NCBI GenBank assembly: GCA_964616405.1
Contig: CAZTRE010000035.1
Location: 1-11,783, forward strand
From: JAEDES01 sp964616405
Lineage (GTDB): Bacteria > Bacillota_I > Bacilli_A > RF39 > UBA660
Length of the DNA: 11,783 nt
Direction of reading: 5' to 3'
Shown: positions 6,710 to 11,783 of the stretch, one piece after another
How positions within the stretch are numbered: the first letter of the stretch is position 1
Layout of the letters: every line of letters starts with the position of its first letter
Position numbers and translations under genes: made by a program
The notes under the pieces: generated by a model
Told to the model about the DNA's origin: nothing
Seen by the model: only the letters and a program-made list of their open reading frames with translations
The model's database searches: none

Positions 6710-8296
6710 TTAGTATGGTTTATATAATGTGGCTAGGTGCTCGGCTACCTTAATTCCATCCATTGCGGAGGTAGTGATTCCTCCAGCATAACCGGCACCT
6801 TCGCCACAAGGGTAGATACCTTGGATATTAGAAATTCCTAGTTCATTCCTTGCTATTTTTACTGGGGATGATGTTCTGCTTTCTACCCCTAATAGGAGTG
6901 CATCTCCATCGGCAAAGCCCTTAATTTTTGTGTCAAAGTATTCAATCGCCTCTTTTAAAGAGTCGTTTATATAGCTTGGAAAAATATCATTTAAATTAGA
7001 TAAAGTGTATTTTCCTTTAGTGATGGGAGATATTTTGCCAAGGGAACGGGTTACTTCATTCTTTTTATAATCTTTATACAATTGCAGTGGAATATTTCCT
7101 TGACCTTGATTATAAGCAAGAGTTTCTAAATTTCTTTGAAAATTGATACCAGCTAGAGGATCGGTACCAAAGTCAGTTGGAGAAACCGTTACAACTAAAG
7201 CACTATTAGCATTTTCGGTATCACGCTTATAATTACTCATGCCGTTAACTGCAAGTCTATTTTCTTCGGATGAGGCATTGACAACGTACCCACCTGGGCA
7301 CATACAAAACGAGTATACCCCTCGATTGCTTTTAGTGGTATAGGTTAACTTATAACTTGCTGGAGGTAGTATTGAGGCATATTTTTTACCATATTGATTC
7401 TCATTGATCAATCTTTGAGGATGCTCAATACGGATTCCGACTGCAAAAGGTTTTCCTGTCATACTAAGCCCCTCCTGTAATAGCATTTCGAAGGTGTCCC
7501 TAGCACTATGGCCTATCGCAAGCACTAAATTATGGCATGGTATTATATCTTGATTATTTACTTCAATACTTATCAGTTCATTATTTTCTGTATTAATTTT
7601 TGTTAATTTAGTATTATAGTGAAATTCGCCACCTAAGGAAATTATCTTCTTACGAATGTTTTTAACAACCTTTCGTAAAATATCCGTTCCGATATGAGGT
7701 TTGTTTTCATACATTATTTCAGCTGGAGCTCCATTTTCAACAAATATTTCAAAGGCTTTCTTACCACGGAAAGCTTTATCTTTAACTAAGGTATTTAGTT
7801 TACCATCTGAAAAAGTACCGGCTCCACCTTCACCAAATTGAACGTTTGACTCTTTATTTAAAAGACCAGTTTCCCAGAAAGTCTCAATTGTGTGAACACG
7901 TTTTTCTACTGGTTCTCCCCGTTCGATAATGATAGGCTTATAATTATTTTCCGCTAAAATATAAGCACAGAATAGTCCAGCTGGTCCACTTCCTACAATA
8001 ATTGGTCTTTCAGGGAGCGGTTTTGTACCAGTAGGTTTAAACGAATAAGTTTCGTTAGGTGATAAAAAGATGTCTTTAGATCTGTTTTTCTTTAAAATTC
8101 TTAATTCATCATAAACATCTACATCCACCTCATAAACATAAAATAGATTGTCTTTTTTACGAGCATCAAGAGATTTTTTGATAATATGCAGTTGTTGGAT
8201 ATCTTCTGTTTTTAAATGAAGAAGTTTGGCAACTTTGCTTTCTAGTGTGGTGGTAGTATCTTCTATTGCCACTTTAATTTGTCTTAGTCTAATCAT
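6710..8296 (-). CDS. NAD(P)/FAD-dependent oxidoreductase, COG2509-type
   Basis: This predicted cytoplasmic flavoprotein of 528 residues is of the uncharacterised FAD-dependent dehydrogenase group (COG2509). An N-terminal domain of about 90 residues begins MIRLRQIKVAIE and includes KKSLDARKKDN, typical of the group. The FAD-binding Rossmann motif GSGPAGL is at 102-108, with IIIERG and acidic Glu125 ending the second strand. GEGGAGTFSDGKL (155-167) and the C-terminal CGEGAGYAGGITTSAMDG complete the FAD site. The substrate is unknown. The start at the ATG at 8294-8296 is preferred to a GTG at 8329, because family similarity begins there and GAGGAAG lies upstream. This start overlaps the previous gene's stop by 8 bp (ATGATTAG), implying translational coupling. 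The operon ends at the hairpin at 6669-6701. Confidence 0.85.
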   Translation of the reverse strand: MIRLRQIKVAIEDTTTTLESKVAKLLHLKTEDIQQLHIIKKSLDARKKDNLFYVYEVDVDVYDELRILKKNRSKDIFLSPNETYSFKPTGTKPLPERPIIVGSGPAGLFCAYILAENNYKPIIIERGEPVEKRVHTIETFWETGLLNKESNVQFGEGGAGTFSDGKLNTLVKDKAFRGKKAFEIFVENGAPAEIMYENKPHIGTDILRKVVKNIRKKIISLGGEFHYNTKLTKINTENNELISIEVNNQDIIPCHNLVLAIGHSARDTFEMLLQEGLSMTGKPFAVGIRIEHPQRLINENQYGKKYASILPPASYKLTYTTKSNRGVYSFCMCPGGYVVNASSEENRLAVNGMSNYKRDTENANSALVVTVSPTDFGTDPLAGINFQRNLETLAYNQGQGNIPLQLYKDYKKNEVTRSLGKISPITKGKYTLSNLNDIFPSYINDSLKEAIEYFDTKIKGFADGDALLLGVESRTSSPVKIARNELGISNIQGIYPCGEGAGYAGGITTSAMDGIKVAEHLATLYKPY

Positions 8297-9503
8297 CTTT
8301 AGCACTTCCTCTTCCAGCTTGAATACCACTTATCCAAGCAAAACTAAGATTATAACCACCACAATCACCATCAACATCAAGCAATTCACCAACTATATAT
8401 AAATCTTTTACAATTGTTGATTCCATTGTTTCTAGATTAATTTCTGTAAGTGGAATGCCACCAGAACAGACTTGAGCTTGTTCAAGGGAATTAGTGCCAG
8501 TTATTGTGACTGTGAAATTGGTTAAGTAAGAAATCAATTTATCTTTATCTTGGTCAGGCAAAGCTTTGTAAGAAGTTGTTTTAGATAACTTGGTCTCATT
8601 TAAAATAGTAGTAACCAGTTTTTTATTTAGAAAGCCTGAAAGTTCTAACTCTAGTGAACGAGTTGTTTTTGTTTTGAAATAATTATCTAAAAATATTTTA
8701 GGATTTTCTGTTATAAAGGGTAAAAAATTAATTTTAACTTGAATATTTTTAGTAGATGTAAGGGAAACATACCTACTAATATTGAAGACGCAAATACCGC
8801 TTATTCCATAATCTGTTAATTGAATTTCTCCGTGTTCTTCTTTTATTAATTTATCATCAATATATAATGACACTTTGGCATCAGTTCTTACACCACTCCA
8901 AGTTTTTAAATAATTTCCGGTTGCTTTTAATTGAACTAGAGATGGGTGTGGTGTAATTATGGAATGGCCTAATCTTTTTAATAGCTTATATCCAAAACCA
9001 TCAGAACCTGTTTTGGGAGAAGCCGCTGATCCTGTTGATATAATAACTTTGTCGGCAGTTATGACTTCATTTTCTGAATATATTTTAAAGATAGAATTTA
9101 CTTTAGTTAATTTGGTTACCGAAAAGTTTAACTTAATATTTATTTTTAAACGTAGGGCTTCTTCTTGTAAAAAATCTCTAATTGTTGATGCCTGCTGAGA
9201 AGATGGATAATAATAACCATTTTTTATCTTTGGATAAATTCCTAGTTGATTGAAAAAATTTAAAGTTTGTTCTTTATTTTCTTTAGTAATTATCTTTTCT
9301 ATTAAATCATTAGTTGAACTATGATAATGTATTAGAGATTGGTCTTCATTCCAATAGTTACATTTTCCATTACCTGTTGCGAGTAACTTTTTACCACAAA
9401 CTGAGTTTTTTTCGACTATTGTAACTTTATTGTTTTCTGTTTTGGCATGAATGGCAGCTATAAGGCCAGCGGCTCCTCCACCAATTATGACGATATGTTT
9501 CAT
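8289..9503 (-). CDS. HI0933/BaiN-like NAD(P)/FAD-dependent oxidoreductase (YhiN family)
   Basis: This 404-residue protein has all the hallmarks of the HI0933/YhiN flavoprotein family: GGGAAGL dinucleotide-binding loop (8-14), Glu31 at the end of strand two, CGKKLLATGNGKCN (36-49), a central ISTGSAASPKTGSDGFGY, and the C-terminal VGELLDVDGDCGGYNLSFAWISG. The family contains BaiN, assigned to bile-acid 7-dehydroxylation in Clostridium scindens, but most members have no known substrate and the name should not be taken as function. It is cytoplasmic. GAGGTGAT lies 5 nt before the ATG. It is the first gene of a two-gene operon and overlaps the second flavoprotein by 8 bp. Its promoter appears to be of the extended -10 kind and is back-to-back with that of the plus-strand acyltransferase-like gene. 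Confidence 0.88.
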   Translation of the reverse strand: MKHIVIIGGGAAGLIAAIHAKTENNKVTIVEKNSVCGKKLLATGNGKCNYWNEDQSLIHYHSSTNDLIEKIITKENKEQTLNFFNQLGIYPKIKNGYYYPSSQQASTIRDFLQEEALRLKINIKLNFSVTKLTKVNSIFKIYSENEVITADKVIISTGSAASPKTGSDGFGYKLLKRLGHSIITPHPSLVQLKATGNYLKTWSGVRTDAKVSLYIDDKLIKEEHGEIQLTDYGISGICVFNISRYVSLTSTKNIQVKINFLPFITENPKIFLDNYFKTKTTRSLELELSGFLNKKLVTTILNETKLSKTTSYKALPDQDKDKLISYLTNFTVTITGTNSLEQAQVCSGGIPLTEINLETMESTIVKDLYIVGELLDVDGDCGGYNLSFAWISGIQAGRGSAKDD

Positions 9504-9530
9504 ATTATCACCTCTATTTTATTATAACAT

Positions 9531-9539
9531 TACTTTTTG
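9531..9539 (-). promoter_or_regulatory. Extended -10 promoter of the flavoprotein operon
   Basis: The minus strand reads TGTTATAAT, a perfect extended -10 element (TGnTATAAT), 27 bp before the ATG. No good -35 is visible 16-18 bp upstream, which is usual for this promoter class. Confidence 0.6.
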
Positions 9540-9642
9540 TATTTCTAAAAGTCTTCTCTTTATCAATATATTTTAATATCTGAGGCGCTTTATTATACTA
9601 TAGATGCAAATATATGACAATAAATTATTTGATTAATTTCTT

Positions 9643-9672
9643 TTGACTTAATGTTTTTTTCCGTGATATAAT
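9643..9672 (+). promoter_or_regulatory. Sigma-A promoter of the acyltransferase-like gene
   Basis: TTGACT (9643-9648) and a perfect TATAAT (9667-9672) are 18 bp apart on the plus strand. The ATG follows 21 bp later with TGAGGT (about 9680-9685) as ribosome binding site. The promoter diverges from the flavoprotein operon. Confidence 0.8.
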
Positions 9673-9693
9673 TTTAGAGTGTGAGGTATTTGT

Positions 9694-10554
9694 ATGAAGA
9701 GAAAAAAGAATAGAACCCGTGTAAGAAACTTAGATGCTGTTCATAAGATTATGCCCTATCTAATGCCAAATAGATGTGAGGCAGAGGTTTATTACGTTGA
9801 AAAAATTGATGTGACTAACTTATTAAACTATTTAGACAAGTTGAACGAGGGTCGAGAAAAACATGAAAAGATAACTTTGTTTCATGCTATTATTACAGGT
9901 ACTGCGAAGACCATTTACAATAGACCTTTGTTAAATAGATATGTATCAGGAAAACGTTTTTACGATCGTAGTAATATGCGTTTTAGTTTTGTTGCGAAAA
10001 ATAAACTAGAAGATAATAGCGAAGAGAGACTTATCACTTTATCCCCTAACGATGAAATGAATGTACATGATATATCAAAAAAGATTTTGAACGTTGTTTC
10101 TAAAACTCGCAAAGAACATTCAAATGAGATGAATGATATTTTGAATTATGTTACTATGTGGCCACGTTGTATCGTAAGCCTTATTATGTGGGCTTTTAGA
10201 AAGTTAGACTTCTATGGCCTAGTACCTAGTAGTGTTAGTGATGGTGATCCAAATTATTCTACGGTGTTACTATCAAACCTTGGTAGTGTTAAAGCGGAAT
10301 GTTGTTATCACCATTTAAATAATTATGGAACCAATTCTATTGTAATTACAATTGGAGTAATTCATGAGGAAGTTATTAATGGAGAAGTTAGAAAGATTGT
10401 TAACTTAGGACTAACATTGGATGAGAGAATTGCTGATGGAATATATTTTGCTAAATCGGTTAAATTATTAAAACATATATTGGAAACACCTAAATTATTA
10501 GAAGAAAAAATTGCAACTAAAGTTACAATTCCAGTGACAAAGAAAAATGCTTAA
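9694..10554 (+). CDS. E2/chloramphenicol-acetyltransferase-like protein lacking the catalytic His
   Basis: This 286-residue protein resembles the catalytic domain of 2-oxoacid dehydrogenase E2 acyltransferases and chloramphenicol acetyltransferase, but it has no lipoyl or subunit-binding domain. Supporting features are TLFHAIITGTAKTIYNRPLLN (about 61-81), NRYVSGKRFYDR, the strand VLLSNLGSV and TLDERIADG (241-249). In active E2 and CAT enzymes the last motif is HxxxDG (usually DHRxxDG). Here His is replaced by Glu244, while Asp248-Gly249 remain. A hydrophobic stretch at about 158-170 (RCIVSLIMWAFRK) is unusual for this fold. No E1, E3 or lipoylation gene is nearby, so a role in a dehydrogenase complex is unlikely. 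It is the only plus-strand gene, with its own promoter and terminator. Its substrate, or whether it is catalytic at all, is unknown. Confidence 0.75.
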   Translation: MKRKKNRTRVRNLDAVHKIMPYLMPNRCEAEVYYVEKIDVTNLLNYLDKLNEGREKHEKITLFHAIITGTAKTIYNRPLLNRYVSGKRFYDRSNMRFSFVAKNKLEDNSEERLITLSPNDEMNVHDISKKILNVVSKTRKEHSNEMNDILNYVTMWPRCIVSLIMWAFRKLDFYGLVPSSVSDGDPNYSTVLLSNLGSVKAECCYHHLNNYGTNSIVITIGVIHEEVINGEVRKIVNLGLTLDERIADGIYFAKSVKLLKHILETPKLLEEKIATKVTIPVTKKNA

Positions 10555-10574
10555 TTTTGGTTAAGCATTTTTTC
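10545..10574 (+). terminator. Terminator of the acyltransferase-like gene
   Basis: A perfect 10-bp stem (AAATGCTTAA / TTAAGCATTT, 10545-10554 and 10561-10570) has a 6-nt loop and a T-rich tail. The TAA stop codon is itself part of the left arm. Confidence 0.85.
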
Positions 10575-10728
10575 TTTATCGCAATTTCAACCCCATCATT
10601 TTAAATAATTTATGTAGCTATAATTATATATAGCAAAAATATTATGTAAATAATAGGAATGAAAGATTTATCATTGTTGCGGTAGTTAGTAAAAATAGCA
10701 ATTTAATAAGAAAACACTTTCCTAATAT
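10575..10728. other. AT-rich convergent intergenic spacer
   Basis: This stretch lies between two converging transcription units. It contains an imperfect AT palindrome near 10617-10634 but no open frame, promoter or RNA that I can support. Confidence 0.6.
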
Positions 10729-10764
10729 AAAACCAGTTTCTATTTTGTCAGAGAAACTGGTTTT
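10729..10764 (-). terminator. Terminator of cassette D, 13-bp perfect stem
   Basis: AAAACCAGTTTCT (10729-10741) and its exact complement (10752-10764) flank a 10-nt loop. The ends are A- and T-rich on both strands, so it could stop transcription from either side. It lies 22 nt after the stop codon of gene D. Confidence 0.75.
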
Positions 10765-10786
10765 AGTTTAAATCAGTAGATTTTTC

Positions 10787-11497
10787 CTAATTTTTTATTT
10801 GCTTCCAATTAAATACATATGATACATCGGTCGTTACTAAGAAATCTTTGGCATTATCATTATAATCCCACATCTGTCCTATAGCTAGAATATAAAGGGA
10901 TTGTCCTGGTTTAAGCTTAACATTTTCACCAGTCTCATCTACAAAGTTTTCAAGTTCTGTTTCATCGGTTACAATAGTACCATCTGCTTTTTCAAAAGCA
11001 GATGGATTAAAATGATATAGGCTAGTAAAAGATCCAATTTCACTATTTATATCATGGCACTCATCCGCCTCTTCTATCTCACCATTAGTCTCATCTATTT
11101 GCATATCTGGTCCACCATCAATACAAACTTTCCCAGACGTAGTTACACCATCGCCCTCATTAAAATTTAGGGTAGCATCAATCGTACCGGTATTGGTCAT
11201 TTTAATCGTAAAATAGCGTCTGGCAAATGGATATTCAAAATCAACATTAAGTGTAACTGTATTATCAGCTACTGTACAACTATCATTTTTATAGCCTCCT
11301 TCAGGCTCTAATCCAACTTCCGATATAGAACCAAATTTTGGATCAAGTCCTGTCACACATGACACTGCCATGTCAAACTCGCCCTTGGCAGTAGCAGTTC
11401 CTTTAATTTCAATATTTTCAGAAAATAATGCATAACCTACTACCATTACTACAAAAAGTGCTAATACTCCTATTATTATTCCTCTTTTCTTATTCAT
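10787..11497 (-). CDS. SipW/TasA-type exported surface protein, cassette D (long form)
   Basis: This intact 236-residue protein has the family export signal MNKKRGIIIGVLALFVVM, then GYALFSENIEIKGT and a GEFDM strand. Cys47 and Cys74 bracket a 26-residue loop unrelated to those of B and C. TFKIMTNTGT-type strands follow (YFTIKMTNTGTIDATL). An acidic segment of about 135-148 (ETNGEIEEADECHD) contributes another Cys, and the protein ends VSYVFNWKQIKN rather than the LGFxQ of B and C. Pseudogene A is its closest relative here: both share YKND(S/T)C and a longer ectodomain. So the family has a short form (B, C and E) and a long form (A and D). AGGAGGT is 8 nt before the ATG. Its promoter has G12 and a 14-bp spacer, three short of optimal, so it is predicted to be weak or off here. 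Confidence 0.8.
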   Translation of the reverse strand: MNKKRGIIIGVLALFVVMVVGYALFSENIEIKGTATAKGEFDMAVSCVTGLDPKFGSISEVGLEPEGGYKNDSCTVADNTVTLNVDFEYPFARRYFTIKMTNTGTIDATLNFNEGDGVTTSGKVCIDGGPDMQIDETNGEIEEADECHDINSEIGSFTSLYHFNPSAFEKADGTIVTDETELENFVDETGENVKLKPGQSLYILAIGQMWDYNDNAKDFLVTTDVSYVFNWKQIKN

Positions 11498-11505
11498 TTT
11501 ACTTT

Positions 11506-11512
11506 ACCTCCT
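11506..11512 (-). promoter_or_regulatory. AGGAGGT ribosome binding site of cassette D
   Basis: AGGAGGT lies 8 nt upstream of the ATG. The identical sequence and spacing occur at 6488-6494 (C), 5647-5653 (B) and 4770-4776 (A), so translation starts are the same in all copies and the differences lie upstream. Confidence 0.85.
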
Positions 11513-11522
11513 ATTTTATTTT

Positions 11523-11548
11523 AGAATAACCCCCCCCCCCCACGTCAA
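11523..11548 (-). promoter_or_regulatory. Cassette D promoter with G12 spacer tract (14-bp spacing)
   Basis: TTGACG (11543-11548) and TATTCT (11523-11528) are 14 bp apart: T, twelve G, T. The tract length equals that of B, but the flanking TG of B is missing, making the spacer two base pairs shorter. Gaining two or three G would bring it to the optimum. Confidence 0.65.
11530..11541. repeat. Homopolymer C12 (G12 on coding strand)
   Basis: Twelve consecutive C on the plus strand occupy the same promoter position as the tract of cassette B. Confidence 0.95.
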
Positions 11549-11626
11549 GTGGTGGGTGGATGATTTGTCGATTCTTTACACTGCATTTGTAGGGTAAATT
11601 ATTTACTTTGCGATGGTAAACTAAAA

Positions 11627-11657
11627 GTAGACAATAGAGGGTATTTATGTAGACAAT
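11627..11657. repeat. Pair of 9-bp direct repeats upstream of cassette D
   Basis: GTAGACAAT occurs as two exact copies on the plus strand (11627-11635 and 11649-11657), 22 bp apart. They are the best-conserved pair of the four upstream regions. Confidence 0.55.
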
Positions 11658-11691
11658 GAAATAATGTATTCTGGTGACTATCCATTCGCAC

Positions 11692-11724
11692 AAAAAATTC
11701 AAACAAATATTTTTGTTTGAATTT
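11692..11724 (-). terminator. Terminator of cassette E
   Basis: A 13-bp perfect stem (11695-11707 and 11712-11724) with a 4-nt loop has the same sequence as the terminator of gene C. It ends the gene that enters from the right edge. Confidence 0.85.
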
Positions 11725-11748
11725 CTAGTCTTTATATAATTTTATTTT

Positions 11749-11783
11749 TTAGTTATTTGTTTGTTCAAAACCTAAGGTAACAT
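11749..11783 (-). CDS. C-terminal end of a fifth surface-protein cassette (E)
   Basis: Only the last codons are in the window. The minus strand encodes VTLGFEQTNN followed by TAA, matching the ends of B (VTLGFGQINS) and C (MTLGFEQANS). Together with the shared terminator and intergenic sequence, this marks a further short-form paralogue, so the array continues beyond the right edge. Confidence 0.8.
   Translation of the reverse strand, partial: VTLGFEQTNN

Noticed and set aside
8289..9503. A bile-acid 7-dehydroxylation gene
   Set aside because: The family name BaiN is widely applied to HI0933-type proteins; no other bai genes are present in the window.
9694..10554. A chloramphenicol resistance gene
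   Set aside because: The catalytic His is replaced by Glu and overall similarity is to the E2 catalytic fold in general, so resistance is not supported.
4787..11548. Invertible promoters switched by a site-specific recombinase
   Set aside because: No inverted repeats flank the promoter blocks, all four lie in the same orientation, and no recombinase gene is present. Tract-length change explains the differences better.
4861..11657. CRISPR array or transposon ends
   Set aside because: The 9-bp boxes are too short and degenerate, occur two or three at a time in front of each cassette, and have no cas or transposase gene nearby.
11511..11702. A 63-codon minus-strand open frame
   Set aside because: It lies entirely in the promoter, G-tract and operator region shared by all cassettes, and no equivalent frame is kept in A, B or C.

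Overview
The window looks like a chromosomal segment of an AT-rich Gram-positive bacterium, probably an uncultured gut-type member of the Bacilli or a neighbouring low-GC Firmicutes lineage. This rests on the low GC content, strong AGGAGGT-type ribosome binding sites, TTGACA/TATAAT promoters, hairpin-plus-T terminators, a YlbN/YceD-like gene, a LysM/GH25 wall hydrolase and TasA/camelysin-type exported proteins. TGG is used for Trp, all visible stops are TAA or TAG, and nothing suggests a non-standard code. No tRNA, rRNA, CRISPR array or insertion sequence was seen.

Layout, left to right. (1) 1-1003: a two-gene minus-strand operon, a membrane-anchored exported protein followed by a YlbN/YceD (DUF177) gene cut by the window edge. 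(2) 1074-2021: a MYG1/UPF0160 hydrolase. (3) 2089-3858: a GH25*-LysM-GH25 muramidase-like protein with membrane segments at both ends. (4) 4057-6479: three tandem minus-strand cassettes encoding related SipW/TasA-type surface proteins (called A, B and C here, by position). A is a pseudogene with one nonsense codon; B and C are intact. (5) 6710-9503: two translationally coupled FAD-dependent oxidoreductases. (6) 9694-10554: the only plus-strand gene, an E2/chloramphenicol-acetyltransferase-like protein that lacks the usual catalytic His. (7) 10787-11783: two more surface-protein cassettes, D (intact) and E (only its last codons are in the window).

The most notable system is the surface-protein cassette family. 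Each of the four visible upstream regions has the same plan: AT-rich DNA with 9-bp direct repeats about 21 bp apart, a 36-bp ungapped conserved block ending in TTGACG, a spacer of variable length, a -10-like TATTCT, AGGAGGT and ATG. In B and D the spacer contains an uninterrupted run of 12 G on the coding strand; in A and C the run is 4 or 5. The TTGACG-to-TATTCT distance is therefore 6, 16, 9 and 14 bp in A, B, C and D. This is the expected anatomy of phase variation by slipped-strand change of promoter spacing, as known for Neisseria porA and, with a C-tract, the Bordetella fim promoters. If the promoter assignment is right, only B has near-optimal spacing in this sequence. Most of these genes end at their own strong hairpin terminator, so each could switch independently.

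The proteins share an almost fixed export signal (MNKK[KR]GIIIG...GYA[YL]FS) and an invariant Cys47. A second Cys lies 12-27 residues later and brackets a segment that differs in length and sequence in every copy. A beta-rich TasA-like ectodomain follows. Together this suggests a switchable, antigenically diverse set of surface proteins. That role is inferred from sequence and was not tested.
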